Positions 50,405-59,937 of a DNA stretch of 64,000 nt are shown here, one piece after another. The stretch is from NCBI GenBank assembly GCA_024402535.1, contig JAKSTN010000004.1:29370-93369 (forward strand), read 5' to 3'. The notes below the pieces were generated by a model. That model saw only the letters and a list, made by a program, of their open reading frames with translations, did no database searches and was not told where the DNA came from. How positions within the stretch are numbered: the stretch's first letter is position 1; every line of letters starts with the position of its first letter. A program made the translations under genes and the position numbers. The DNA is from Treponema sp. (GTDB lineage: Bacteria > Spirochaetota > Spirochaetia > Treponematales > Treponemataceae).

Positions 50405-51595
50405 ATGAATACATCTTTATTAAAAAAAAAGTTTTCGTTAAAAGACTTTTCTTCATTTTTTTGTTTTATAACAATTGTTGTAGGAATAATAGATCCTTCT
50501 AATCAATTATTACATATTAAGGATATTTCTTTCATTTTGTTTGTACTTTTGTCATTGCCATATATTTCATTTGAAAATTATTTTTTTTCATTGTTTTTGT
50601 TTACAATGTTTTTTTATTCATATTCATTTCAGTTTTTATTTCCAGATGCGGTTGTGGATTCAAGCTATGTTATGCATACTTTGAAAGGGTTTATTTATAC
50701 TATTATTATTTTGTGGATGAATAAAGATACACATTTAAATGTGTTTAAGTATTTCTATTTTGGAGTATTTTTATTATCTTTATTAATTTTTTTTCTGTGG
50801 TGTTTATTGAAGATTTTTCCAAATTTAATACCAGTTTTTCGTATTTTCTTTAATAAAAGAACGAATATTGCTGTAACTACAAGAAATTTCTTGGGAAGAG
50901 AGTTATTTGCTGTGAATTGTGGAACAGGTGTGTTATCTACAATTTGTTTATCATATTCACAATACGAAGTATTATTTGAAAATAAAAAAAGAAAAGTATT
51001 TGACTCTTTTTTATTTTCTATGTGTTTATTTTGTAGTGGAACAAGGGCTAATATTTTGAGTATGCTAATGATATTGGGGGTGTCAATTTTATTATTTATA
51101 TATAAAAATAAATATTTTTCAATTTTTTCATTCTTATTTACAGTAGGAATGTTTTTATTTATTTTATTGGTTATAAAATTCTTGTCAGATAAAGGAGAGT
51201 ATTCCTTAAATATAAAAACTCTTCACTTAAAATCATATAATGAATTATTTAATTTAAATCCTATTAGATATGTTTTTTGGGGAGATGGTCCCGGTGCGCT
51301 ATTTTTTACTAAAGGTTTTAATATGTATGTAGCTCAAACAGAATGGACCTATTTGGATTTAATACGGAATTACGGTTTTTTTAATACTATAGTTATTTTT
51401 ATGTTTTATTTGGTTCCCTTGGTAGATATATATAATAATTATAATATTTATTTTTGTATTCTTCTAACAATTGGATACTTGTTATTTATAATTATTTCTG
51501 GAACAAATCCATATTTAATTAATTCAGTTGGCTTTACTGTTCTTGCAGTAATTATATATATATCAAAAAATAAATTTATATCAAAAGAGGCTTAA
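50405..51595 (+). CDS. Wzy-like O-antigen polymerase/ligase-type membrane protein
   Basis: 396 aa, almost entirely hydrophobic with about 10-12 helices. A larger periplasmic loop lies around residues 262-310 (KTLHLKSYNELFNLNPIRYV, GDGPGALFF). The layout fits Wzy polymerases, which have little sequence conservation. It is the only such gene in the window, as expected for one Wzy per locus. It would join repeat units flipped by the Wzx proteins. The region is extremely AT-rich. A ligase or EpsG-like role cannot be excluded. Confidence 0.65.
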   Translation: MNTSLLKKKFSLKDFSSFFCFITIVVGIIDPSNQLLHIKDISFILFVLLSLPYISFENYFFSLFLFTMFFYSYSFQFLFPDAVVDSSYVMHTLKGFIYTIIILWMNKDTHLNVFKYFYFGVFLLSLLIFFLWCLLKIFPNLIPVFRIFFNKRTNIAVTTRNFLGRELFAVNCGTGVLSTICLSYSQYEVLFENKKRKVFDSFLFSMCLFCSGTRANILSMLMILGVSILLFIYKNKYFSIFSFLFTVGMFLFILLVIKFLSDKGEYSLNIKTLHLKSYNELFNLNPIRYVFWGDGPGALFFTKGFNMYVAQTEWTYLDLIRNYGFFNTIVIFMFYLVPLVDIYNNYNIYFCILLTIGYLLFIIISGTNPYLINSVGFTVLAVIIYISKNKFISKEA

Positions 51596-51596
51596 T

Positions 51597-52424
51597 GTGT
51601 TATTTAATTTTATTCTAGTATTGTATAACTATGAGTGTAAAAAAAATGATTTAGTTAAGTCATTGCTGACTGAGTATAAATATCCAGCGTCGTTGTTTGT
51701 TTTTGATAATTCTACTGAAGATGAGATTATTTTAAAAAATCAGAGCTTTTGTAAATTAAATCAAATTAATTATTATGGTGATGGTTTAAATTATGGACTT
51801 TCCTATGCATATAATTATGTAATTAAGTTAATTAATAAAGAAATAAATAATTGGGTTATTATTTTAGATCAAGATACCCATTTTAATATTAGTTTTTTGG
51901 ATTATTATATCCAAAGTATAGCAAGCAATAATAATAAAATGATATATACTCCGATTATTAAAGATTCTATAGGAATTATGTCACCCTCTATAGAAAAAAA
52001 AAATACTATGAAACATATTGAAGATTATAAAACTGAGTTATTATGTAAATGTTCATTTATAAATTCCTGTATGTGTATAAATTCAATAGTATTTTTAAAT
52101 CTGAAATATGATGAAAATTTATTTTTAGATTGTATAGATCACGATTTTATTAAATCGTTTAAGCTAAATTATTCGGTTGATAAAATTTATGTGATTGAAA
52201 ATCTAGTTATTCATCAAGAATTTTCAGGAGTGACAAGGAATACTGTTTTATCTGATTTAAAAAGATACGGAATTTTTGTAAAAGATTATCGAATATATAC
52301 AAAAAAATGGAAATTATCTAATTTTCAAGCTGAAATTAAACTTTTTTATAGAGCCCTGAAATTGAGTTTAATTCATCATACACCAAAATTTATTTTAATA
52401 TATTTTAAATGGGGGAAAAGATGA
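51597..52424 (+). CDS. Glycosyltransferase family 2-like (rhamnosyltransferase type)
   Basis: 275 aa from a GTG at 51597; AAGAGG is 6 nt upstream. An ATG two bases earlier is in another frame and stops quickly. LVLYNYECKKNDLVKSLL, FDNSTEDE and NWVIILDQDTHFN (acidic metal motif) fit the GT2 rhamnosyltransferase-like group. HDFIKSFKLNY and VIHQEFSGV are acceptor-side features. It overlaps the next gene by 4 nt. Donor unknown. Confidence 0.72.
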   Translation: MLFNFILVLYNYECKKNDLVKSLLTEYKYPASLFVFDNSTEDEIILKNQSFCKLNQINYYGDGLNYGLSYAYNYVIKLINKEINNWVIILDQDTHFNISFLDYYIQSIASNNNKMIYTPIIKDSIGIMSPSIEKKNTMKHIEDYKTELLCKCSFINSCMCINSIVFLNLKYDENLFLDCIDHDFIKSFKLNYSVDKIYVIENLVIHQEFSGVTRNTVLSDLKRYGIFVKDYRIYTKKWKLSNFQAEIKLFYRALKLSLIHHTPKFILIYFKWGKR

Positions 52425-53176
52425 TTTCTGTTTGTATAGCAGCTTATAATGGCGAAAAATATCTTAAATTACAGTTAGTTTCGATTTTAGATCAATTGTC
52501 GAACAATGATGAAATCATAATCTCTGATGATGGTTCTACAGATAGAACTTTGGAAGTAATAGAAGAAATAAATGATAGCCGTATAAAAGTTTTTTCACAT
52601 AAAAGTGATAGAAGTTTATTGACTGCTCCATTGGGGAATTATACTATTGTTGCAAAAAATTTTGAAAATGCTTTATTACATGCCAATGGAGATTTTATTT
52701 TTATGTCTGATCAAGATGATTTGTGGGAAAAAAATAGAATTTCAACTTGTATTAATGCACTTAATAAATATTCATTAGTTATGACTAATTATAAAGTTAT
52801 TGATAAAAATGACAAAATTAAAAGTGGTGCTGCATATAAAGTTTCTCCGATTTATAATAATATTTGTTTTAATATTATAAGAAGTAGATTTATGTGCTGT
52901 TGTCTTGCTTTTAGAAGAGAACTGTTATGTTATGCAGTGCCATTTCCTTATAATTTGCAATCTTGTGAACAATGGTTGGGAAATATAGCAACAAAATATG
53001 GTAGAATAAAATTCTTAAAAAATACATATCATTTGTATCGACGCCATGGAGCAAATGTTTCAGAAACAACGGGAAAAAGTAGGAATACTCTTAAACAAAA
53101 ATTGGGTTTTAGGTATTTATTATATAAGCAATTAAGAGAAAGATTTTTTGAAATAAAACAGAAAAGAGGTAAATAA
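52421..53176 (+). CDS. Glycosyltransferase family 2
   Basis: 251 aa from the ATG at 52421, preferred because GGGGGA precedes it and the protein then starts MISVCIAAYNGEKYL. ISDDGSTDRT and FMSDQDDLW are the nucleotide and metal motifs. LYRRHGANVS near the end matches the same subgroup as 22022-22960. The start overlaps the upstream stop by 4 nt and the stop is directly followed by fnlA. Sugar unknown. Confidence 0.86.
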   Translation: MISVCIAAYNGEKYLKLQLVSILDQLSNNDEIIISDDGSTDRTLEVIEEINDSRIKVFSHKSDRSLLTAPLGNYTIVAKNFENALLHANGDFIFMSDQDDLWEKNRISTCINALNKYSLVMTNYKVIDKNDKIKSGAAYKVSPIYNNICFNIIRSRFMCCCLAFRRELLCYAVPFPYNLQSCEQWLGNIATKYGRIKFLKNTYHLYRRHGANVSETTGKSRNTLKQKLGFRYLLYKQLRERFFEIKQKRGK

Positions 53177-54226
53177 ATGTCATCATTTAGTGGAAAAACA
53201 TTGTTAATAACAGGTGGTACAGGTTCTTTTGGTAATACTGTGCTCAAACATTTTTTAGATACAGATATTGGTGAAATTCGAATTTTTAGTCGTGATGAAA
53301 AGAAACAGGATGATATGCGTCATGAATTGCAGGCAAAAAATCCGGAAACTGCAAAAAAGGTTAAGTTTTATATAGGTGACGTTCGTAATCCACAGAGTAT
53401 AAAAGATGCAATGCCTGGTGTAGATTATATTTTTCATGCAGCAGCTCTTAAACAGGTTCCTTCCTGTGAATTTTTCCCTATGGAAGCAGTCCGTACAAAT
53501 ATCATAGGTACAGATAATATGCTTCATGCAGCAATTGAAGCAGGTGTAAAACGTGTAGTTTGTCTTTCTACAGATAAAGCTGCTTATCCTATTAATGCAA
53601 TGGGTATTTCAAAAGCAATGATGGAGCATGTTATTTATGCTAATGCTCGTGTTGCAGCTGAAAGGGGGGATACAGTAATTTGCTGTACCCGTTATGGAAA
53701 CGTTATGTGCAGTCGTGGTTCTGTAATTCCTTTATTTATTGATCAGATTAAAGCGGGGAAACCTATTACAGTTACAGATCCTAATATGACACGTTTCTTA
53801 ATGAATCTTGATGAAGCTGTTGAACTGGTTAAGTTTGCATTTGAACATGCAAATCCTGGCGACTTGTTTGTTCAGAAATCTGATGCATCTACAATTGGGG
53901 ACCTTGCAAAAGCTGTACAGAAACTCTTCGGCGAAACAGGTATTAATGTAATTGGTACACGCCATGGTGAAAAACTTTATGAAACACTTATGACTTGTGA
54001 AGAAAGACTGCGTAGTGAAGATATGGGAAACTATTATCGTGTAGCTGCTGACAGTCGTGACCTAAATTATGACAAATTTGTTGTAAAGGGTGAAGTAAAG
54101 ACAATGGCTAATGAAGCTTATACAAGTCATAATACAACCCGTCTTGATGTTGATGGTACTGTTAAAAAAATTCTTACAACAGATTATGTAAATGAAGCTT
54201 TGAAAGACTGGAATCAGGGGAAATAA
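53177..54226 (+). CDS. fnlA: UDP-GlcNAc 4,6-dehydratase/5-epimerase (FnlA/CapE-like)
   Basis: 349 aa. LLITGGTGSFGNTVLKHFLD is the NAD loop. HAAALKQVPSCEFFPMEAVR and VCLSTDKAAYPINAMGISK (catalytic region) are hallmarks of the FnlA/WbjB/CapE group. RYGNVMCSRGSVIPLF follows. It starts the route from UDP-GlcNAc to UDP-N-acetyl-L-fucosamine. The next two genes complete it (CapF-like and CapG-like), in the usual order. Codon use here (CGT, CTT, GAA) looks like the native genes of the first half, unlike the neighbours. Confidence 0.92.
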   Translation: MSSFSGKTLLITGGTGSFGNTVLKHFLDTDIGEIRIFSRDEKKQDDMRHELQAKNPETAKKVKFYIGDVRNPQSIKDAMPGVDYIFHAAALKQVPSCEFFPMEAVRTNIIGTDNMLHAAIEAGVKRVVCLSTDKAAYPINAMGISKAMMEHVIYANARVAAERGDTVICCTRYGNVMCSRGSVIPLFIDQIKAGKPITVTDPNMTRFLMNLDEAVELVKFAFEHANPGDLFVQKSDASTIGDLAKAVQKLFGETGINVIGTRHGEKLYETLMTCEERLRSEDMGNYYRVAADSRDLNYDKFVVKGEVKTMANEAYTSHNTTRLDVDGTVKKILTTDYVNEALKDWNQGK

Positions 54227-55429
54227 ATGAATATCCTCGTTACTGGTGCTAAAGGTTTTGTCGGAAAAAATCTGGTAGAAAACCTTAAGAATATTCGTGA
54301 TGGCAAAGATAAAACACGTTCTTTTACTGTAGAAAACATATACGAGTATGATATTGATTCAAAACCAGAAGAATTGGATAAATTTTGTTCTGATGCTGAT
54401 TTCGTTTTCAATTTAGCTGGTGTTAATAGACCAAAAGATAATTCTGAGTTTATGTCTGGAAATTTTGGTTTTGCATCAACATTACTTGATACACTTAAGT
54501 CAAAGAATAATAAATGTCCTGTAATGCTTTCTTCTTCTATTCAGGCAACTTTAATCGGAAGGTATGGAACATCTGATTATGGAAAATCAAAACTTGCCGG
54601 AGAAGAACTTTTTTTTGATTATGGTAAAGAAAATGGTTTAAAGGTTCTTGTTTTCCGCTTTCCAAACCTTTTTGGGAAATGGTGCAGACCAAACTATAAC
54701 AGTGCTGTAGCAACGTTCTGTAATAATATTGCAAATGATCTGCCTATTCAGGTGAATGATGCTTCTACAGAACTTGAACTTCTTTATATTGATGATCTTA
54801 TTGAAGAAATGATGCGGGCATTGACAGGTAATGAACACCATTGTGAATATGATGGTTTGAATCCTGTTGAAAAACAGGATGGTAGATACTGCTATGTTCC
54901 AGTAACACACAAGGTAACTCTTGGTGAAATAGTTGATTTACTGAACTCATTCAAAAATCAGACATCGTCTTTAGTTATGCCTGAAATACCATTTAATTCA
55001 TTTTCAAAAAAGCTTTACTCTACTTATCTTTCGTATCTTCCAAAAGAAAAAACAATTTTCCCTTTAAAGATGAATTGTGATGACAGGGGAAGTTTTACGG
55101 AACTTTTGAAAACAGAAAAATGCGGACAGTTTTCTGTGAATATTTCAAAACCTGGGATTACAAAAGGTGAACACTGGCATAATACAAAATGGGAATTTTT
55201 CATTGTAGTTAGCGGACATGGAAAAATTCAGGAAAGAAAAATTGGTACTGATGAAGTGATTGAATTTGAGGTTTCTGGAGATAATATTCAGGCAATTCAT
55301 ATGCTTCCTGGATATACTCATAATATTATTAATCTTTCTGAAACTGAAAATCTTGTAACAGTTATGTGGGCTAATGAACAGTTTGATAAGAATCATCCTG
55401 ATACATTTGGTGAAAAGGTGGTGAAATAA
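54227..55429 (+). CDS. fnlB: UDP-sugar reductase with C-terminal cupin (FnlB/CapF-like)
   Basis: 400 aa, bifunctional. The N-terminal SDR domain starts MNILVTGAKGFVGKNLVENL and has YGTSDYGKSKLAGEELF with the Tyr-Lys pair. The C-terminal cupin (from about 280) has GITKGEHWHNTKWEFFIVVS with metal-binding His residues. CapF uses both parts to epimerise and reduce the product of FnlA. It starts right at the fnlA stop (GGGG ribosome site) and ends one base before fnlC. Confidence 0.92.
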   Translation: MNILVTGAKGFVGKNLVENLKNIRDGKDKTRSFTVENIYEYDIDSKPEELDKFCSDADFVFNLAGVNRPKDNSEFMSGNFGFASTLLDTLKSKNNKCPVMLSSSIQATLIGRYGTSDYGKSKLAGEELFFDYGKENGLKVLVFRFPNLFGKWCRPNYNSAVATFCNNIANDLPIQVNDASTELELLYIDDLIEEMMRALTGNEHHCEYDGLNPVEKQDGRYCYVPVTHKVTLGEIVDLLNSFKNQTSSLVMPEIPFNSFSKKLYSTYLSYLPKEKTIFPLKMNCDDRGSFTELLKTEKCGQFSVNISKPGITKGEHWHNTKWEFFIVVSGHGKIQERKIGTDEVIEFEVSGDNIQAIHMLPGYTHNIINLSETENLVTVMWANEQFDKNHPDTFGEKVVK

Positions 55430-55430
55430 T

Positions 55431-56600
55431 ATGGCTGATAAAGTTGCTTTTAAAGATAACGGAAAAATAAAACTTCTTATTATTGTAGGAACAAGACCAG
55501 AAATCATTCGTCTTTCTGCAGTAATTAAGGCATGTAGAAAATACTTTGATACAATTCTTGCTCATACAGGGCAGAATTATGACTATAACTTGAATGGTAT
55601 TTTCTTTAAGGATCTTGAACTGGACGATGCTGAAGTTTATATGGATGCAGTTGGTAAAGACCTTGGTGAAACTATGGGGAATATCATTGCAAAATCATAT
55701 CAGCTTATGGTTGAAATCAAACCTGATGCTGTTCTTGTTCTTGGAGATACTAATTCATGTCTTTCTGTAATCGGCGCTAAACGTCTTCATATTCCAATTT
55801 TTCATATGGAAGCTGGTAACCGCTGTAAGGATGAATGTCTTCCAGAAGAAACAAACAGACGAATGGTAGATATTATCAGTGATGTGAATATGGCTTATTC
55901 AGAACATGCACGTCGTTATCTGGCAGAATGCGGTCTTCCTAAAGAAAGAACTTATGTTACAGGTTCTCCTATGGCAGAAGTTCTTCATCAGAATCTTGAA
56001 AAGATTGAAGCTAGTGATGTTCATAAGCGTTTGAATCTTGAAAAAGGTAAATATATTCTTCTTTCGGCTCATCGGGAAGAAAATATTGATACAGAAAAGA
56101 ATTTTACTTCACTTTTTACTGCTATTAATAAAATGGCAGAAAAATATGATATGCCTATTCTTTATTCTTGCCACCCAAGAAGCCGTAAACGCCTTGAAGC
56201 AAGTGGTTTTAAGCTTGATAGTCGTGTAATTCAGCATGAACCTCTTGGATTCCATGATTACAACTGCCTTCAGATGAATGCTTTTGCTGTTGTTTCTGAT
56301 TCAGGAACTTTACCTGAAGAAAGCAGTTTCTTTACATCGGTTGGACATCCTTTCCCTGCTGTTTGTATCAGAACCAGTACGGAACGTCCAGAATCTCTTG
56401 ATAAAGCTGGTTTTGTTCTGGCTGGTATTGATGAAAAATCCCTTTTGCAGGCAGTAGATACTGCTGTAGAACTTGTAAAAGACGGGGAATATGGAACTCC
56501 TGTTCCAAACTACACAGACGAAAATGTTTCTACAAAGGTTGTGAAGATAATTCAGAGTTATGTTGGTGTAGTTAATAAGATGGTCTGGAGGAAGTATTAG
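55431..56600 (+). CDS. fnlC: UDP-GlcNAc 2-epimerase-type enzyme (FnlC/CapG-like)
   Basis: 389 aa. IVGTRPEIIRLSAVIKACRK, LVLGDTNSCLSVIGAKRLHI, FHMEAGNRCKDECLPEETNR and SAHREENIDTEKNF are the WecB-family motifs. The residues of the active site are intact. In this gene order it is the C-2 epimerase that gives UDP-L-FucNAc. AAGGTGG is the ribosome site. A glycosyltransferase with WbuB-like sequence follows, as in E. coli O-antigen loci. Confidence 0.92.
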   Translation: MADKVAFKDNGKIKLLIIVGTRPEIIRLSAVIKACRKYFDTILAHTGQNYDYNLNGIFFKDLELDDAEVYMDAVGKDLGETMGNIIAKSYQLMVEIKPDAVLVLGDTNSCLSVIGAKRLHIPIFHMEAGNRCKDECLPEETNRRMVDIISDVNMAYSEHARRYLAECGLPKERTYVTGSPMAEVLHQNLEKIEASDVHKRLNLEKGKYILLSAHREENIDTEKNFTSLFTAINKMAEKYDMPILYSCHPRSRKRLEASGFKLDSRVIQHEPLGFHDYNCLQMNAFAVVSDSGTLPEESSFFTSVGHPFPAVCIRTSTERPESLDKAGFVLAGIDEKSLLQAVDTAVELVKDGEYGTPVPNYTDENVSTKVVKIIQSYVGVVNKMVWRKY

Positions 56601-56655
56601 AAGATTTTATGGTCTTATACTGCACTAATATTTAAAAAAGTGATAAAATATAACT

Positions 56656-57819
56656 ATGGAAAAAGAAAAGTTTTGGATACTTTCTGAATTATTTTATCCT
56701 GAAGAAGCTTCTACTGCTTATATTTTAACCAAAATTGCTAATACGCTCGCCCAAAAATATGAGATTCATGTTGTTGCCGGATCTCAGATTTATGAAGAGA
56801 AGAAGTTTAATAAAGATGATTTACATTCGGATGTAATAATCCATAGATCGACATCTAAACAAGTTAATAAAAATTCTGTATTTTCAAGAGTGTTTCGTGC
56901 ATTAAAACTTGGTATTTATTTTAAGAAATTTTTAAAAAAGAATGCCAAATCAGGTGAAAAAGTTCTTGCTGTTACAAATCCTGTTTTTAATATACTCAGC
57001 ATATCCAAAATATGTAAAAAAAATAATCTCAAATTAGTAATATTAGTTCATGATGTTTTCCCAGAAAATACTGTAGCTGCAGGATTTTTAAAGAAAAATT
57101 CTATTTTTTTGAGAATTCTTGTTTCTTTTTTCAATAAAGCATATAGAAGAGCTGAAACTATAATTACCATAGGCTCAGATATGGAAGAGATTGTAAAAAG
57201 AAAAGTAGGAACTGAAAATGTAAAAATTTTTACCATTCCTAATTGGGCGAATACATCTCAAATAAAGATGTTACCTAATTTAAAAAAGGAAAAAATTATT
57301 ATCAAGTTTGCTGGAAACTTAGGAAGAGTTCAGGGGCTTGAAACTGTTCTTCCAATTTTAGATAAGGTCAGTAACCCTAATATAGTATTTGTGTTTCAGG
57401 GTAATGGGGCTTATAAAGAGTTAGTTAGAAGGTATCAATCAGATAAGATTGTTGTGTGTGATTCATATAAACGTGAAGAAGAACAAAATGTACTTTCAGA
57501 GACTGATATTGGATTAGTTTGCTTAAATAATGATATGTTTGGATTAGGTGTTCCATCCAAAACTTATAATTTATTGGCTGCTGGTAAACCAGTTTTATTC
57601 ATTGGTCCCCAAAATTCTGAAATCTATAATTTAATTATAGAAAATGATATAGGATGGGCATTTGATATAAATGATTCGGAAAAAATTATTGAGTTTATCA
57701 ATTCAATTGATTCAAAATTAATTAATGGGCTTCCAGAAATTGGAAAAAAAGCGCGTAAATTAGCTGAAATCAAATATGATGAGAATGTAATTCTTCAACA
57801 ATATTTTGATTTTTTATAA
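56656..57819 (+). CDS. Glycosyltransferase family 4 (WbuB-like, probable L-FucNAc transferase)
   Basis: 387 aa. FWILSELFYPEEASTAYIL at the N-terminus is typical of WbuB, the transferase that often follows fnlABC. KFAGNLGRVQGLETVLPIL and FGLGVPSKTYNLLAAGKPVL supply the nucleotide-binding and acidic motifs. It probably adds L-FucNAc to a lipid-linked acceptor. No clear ribosome site is seen and the sequence turns AT-rich again here. Confidence 0.78.
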   Translation: MEKEKFWILSELFYPEEASTAYILTKIANTLAQKYEIHVVAGSQIYEEKKFNKDDLHSDVIIHRSTSKQVNKNSVFSRVFRALKLGIYFKKFLKKNAKSGEKVLAVTNPVFNILSISKICKKNNLKLVILVHDVFPENTVAAGFLKKNSIFLRILVSFFNKAYRRAETIITIGSDMEEIVKRKVGTENVKIFTIPNWANTSQIKMLPNLKKEKIIIKFAGNLGRVQGLETVLPILDKVSNPNIVFVFQGNGAYKELVRRYQSDKIVVCDSYKREEEQNVLSETDIGLVCLNNDMFGLGVPSKTYNLLAAGKPVLFIGPQNSEIYNLIIENDIGWAFDINDSEKIIEFINSIDSKLINGLPEIGKKARKLAEIKYDENVILQQYFDFL

Positions 57820-57861
57820 TTTTCAATATATATTGAAAGTTGCTGTATCTAAGGTGGTTTT

Positions 57862-58611
57862 ATGAGTGACAAAGTTTCTATTATTATGCCTTGTTATAAT
57901 GCAGAAAAATATATCTCCGAATCCATTAATTCTGTTATTTCTCAGAAATTTAAGAATTGGGAATTATTGATTATTGATGATTGTTCAATAGATAAATCTT
58001 GTGAAATAATAAATTCATTTAAGGAAAAAGATTCCCGTATTTTTTATTATAAAACAGAAATTGCCTCTGGGAGTCCAACAGTTCCAAGAAATATGGGTAT
58101 AGAGAAAGCAAGTGGAAGATTTATTGCATTCTTGGATGCCGATGATATTTGGTGTGATTCAAAGTTAGAATCACAAATTCCTCTTTTCAGTGACAATGTT
58201 TCTGTAGTTTTTTCTTTTTACAAAAAAATGAAAAATTCTGGTGTTATTCACAAATCTGTTATAAAATCCCCTGGAATTATTACTTATAAAGATTTATTAA
58301 AAAGTAATTATATAGGTAATTTAACAGGAGTTTATGATACATCTAAAGTTGGTAAAATTTTTCAAAAAAAAGTTCATCATGAAGATTATCTTATGTGGCT
58401 TGATATTTTAAAGCTTGGTGGAATTGCAAAAAATACGAATTCTGTAGAAGCGTTTTATCGAGAATCCGAAAATTCAGTATCAGGGAATAAATTTTTAGTA
58501 TTTAAATGGCAATGGAATATTCTTAGAAAAGAACTTAAAATGAGTTTATTCAAATCCTTGTTTTATTTTGTTTGTTATGCTATTAATGGCTTATTAAAAT
58601 TGATAAAATAA
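57862..58611 (+). CDS. Glycosyltransferase family 2
   Basis: 249 aa. VSIIMPCYNAEKYISESINS, IIDDCSIDKSCEI and AFLDADDIWCDSK give the GT2 signatures. HHEDYLMWLDIL supplies the conserved ED-type acceptor motif. AAGGTGG precedes the ATG. It is a typical short GT2 of O-antigen loci, with a C-terminal hydrophobic segment (LFYFVCYAINGLL). Donor unknown. Confidence 0.87.
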   Translation: MSDKVSIIMPCYNAEKYISESINSVISQKFKNWELLIIDDCSIDKSCEIINSFKEKDSRIFYYKTEIASGSPTVPRNMGIEKASGRFIAFLDADDIWCDSKLESQIPLFSDNVSVVFSFYKKMKNSGVIHKSVIKSPGIITYKDLLKSNYIGNLTGVYDTSKVGKIFQKKVHHEDYLMWLDILKLGGIAKNTNSVEAFYRESENSVSGNKFLVFKWQWNILRKELKMSLFKSLFYFVCYAINGLLKLIK

Positions 58612-58631
58612 GTAGTCTATATGGAGCAATT

Positions 58632-59708
58632 ATGAATATTACAGTTATTGGTGGGTCTGGTTTTGTTGGAACACGATTAGTTAAAAAACTTCTCGAATCT
58701 GGTCACTCGGTAAAGATTGCGGATAAAAGATGTTCTGTAGCGTATCCTGAACTTTGGGTTCGTTGTGATGTCAGAAATGCGGGTGATGAAAAAAACGAAT
58801 TTCCAGAATCACTTACAGATTCAGATACTGCCCCAGGAGCTGATGAAAAGGCAAAAAAACTTCAGCCAATGCATTCTTTGATGGAAGTTATTCAAGGGGC
58901 TGACGTTGTTATAAATTTAAGTGCTGAACACAGAGATGATGTTTCTCCAAAGTCTTTATATGATGACGTAAATGTTCAAGGTAGCGAAAATATTTGTAAA
59001 GTATGTTCAGAAGTAGGGGTAAAGAAAATACTTTTTACTAGTTCTGTAGCAGTATACGGTTTTGCTCCAGTAGGAACTGATGAATCTGGTGAGATTAATT
59101 ATTTTAATGATTATGGGCGAACTAAATTTCTTGCCGAAGAAAAATATCGCGAATGGGTTTCTAAGGATAAAGAGAACTCGTTGACAATTATTAGACCTAC
59201 TGTAATTTTTGGAGAACAAAACAGAGGTAATGTTTATAATCTTCTTCGTCAGATTGCTGGCGGTAAATTTCCTATGGTTGGTAAAGGCGAAAATCGTAAG
59301 AGTATGAACTACGTTGAGAACGTTGTTGCATTTTTGGAGTTTTGCCTTAGCAATGGAAGGGGAGAACATCTTTATAATTATTGTGATCAACCAGCTTATG
59401 ATATGAATTCACTTGTTTTCGATGTGTATAGATTTTTGGGAAAACCTAAAAAAAGAATTTTCCATTGGCCTTATTGGTTAGGATATTTTGGTGGTTTGTG
59501 TTTTGATTTATTGGCAAAGATTCTTCATAAGAAATTACCAATTAGTTCAATTCGTGTAAAGAAATTTTGTTCAGATTCATATTTTACGTCTTCCAAAGTT
59601 TCTGAAACTGGATTCGTAGCTCCTGTTTCTTTGGAAGAAGGAATTCGAAGAACAATTGATTACGAGTTTATAAATAAGGTTGAAGGACATACATTTAAAG
59701 CTGAATAA
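58632..59708 (+). CDS. NAD-dependent sugar-nucleotide epimerase/dehydratase
   Basis: 358 aa, extended SDR. ITVIGGSGFVGTRLVKKLLE is the NAD loop; FTSSVAVYGFAPVGTDE and FNDYGRTKFLAEEKY (Tyr-x3-Lys) form the active site. An insertion at about residues 50-75 (EFPESLTDSDTAPGADE) is not usual. The C-terminal part differs from GalE; the product is unknown. WbpV/GneA-type reductases in D-quinosamine or D-fucosamine pathways are possible. GGAG lies before the ATG. Confidence 0.8.
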   Translation: MNITVIGGSGFVGTRLVKKLLESGHSVKIADKRCSVAYPELWVRCDVRNAGDEKNEFPESLTDSDTAPGADEKAKKLQPMHSLMEVIQGADVVINLSAEHRDDVSPKSLYDDVNVQGSENICKVCSEVGVKKILFTSSVAVYGFAPVGTDESGEINYFNDYGRTKFLAEEKYREWVSKDKENSLTIIRPTVIFGEQNRGNVYNLLRQIAGGKFPMVGKGENRKSMNYVENVVAFLEFCLSNGRGEHLYNYCDQPAYDMNSLVFDVYRFLGKPKKRIFHWPYWLGYFGGLCFDLLAKILHKKLPISSIRVKKFCSDSYFTSSKVSETGFVAPVSLEEGIRRTIDYEFINKVEGHTFKAE

Positions 59709-59716
59709 TATTTATT

Positions 59717-59887
59717 ATGACAATCATTCCAGTAATTTTATCAGGCGGTTCTGGAACAAGATTCTGGCCGCTTAGGGGTGTAGCTATAGGTGTTGAAAAC
59801 ATTGTCGTTGTAGAAAGCGATGACACTATTCTTGTTTGCAATAAAGATAATGTTCAGGATGTAAAGAAAGCTGCAGATTTATTTTGA
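59717..59887 (+). pseudogene. manC remnant with internal in-frame deletion
   Basis: 56 codons. The first 20 (MTIIPVILSGGSGTRFWPLR) match the start of mannose-1-phosphate guanylyltransferase. The rest (GVENIVVVESDDTILVCNKD, then VQDVKKAADLF) matches its end. Compare the intact ManC at 37050 (GLDNVVIVDSEDSLLIASKG, VQD/ IQDVKNVAEEI). About 270 middle residues are missing and the frame is kept. It cannot be active. Confidence 0.88.
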
Positions 59888-59937
59888 TTTGTTTCTATTT
59901 CCAAAATGTGTGAATTGTTTTACAATTATTAAAATAT

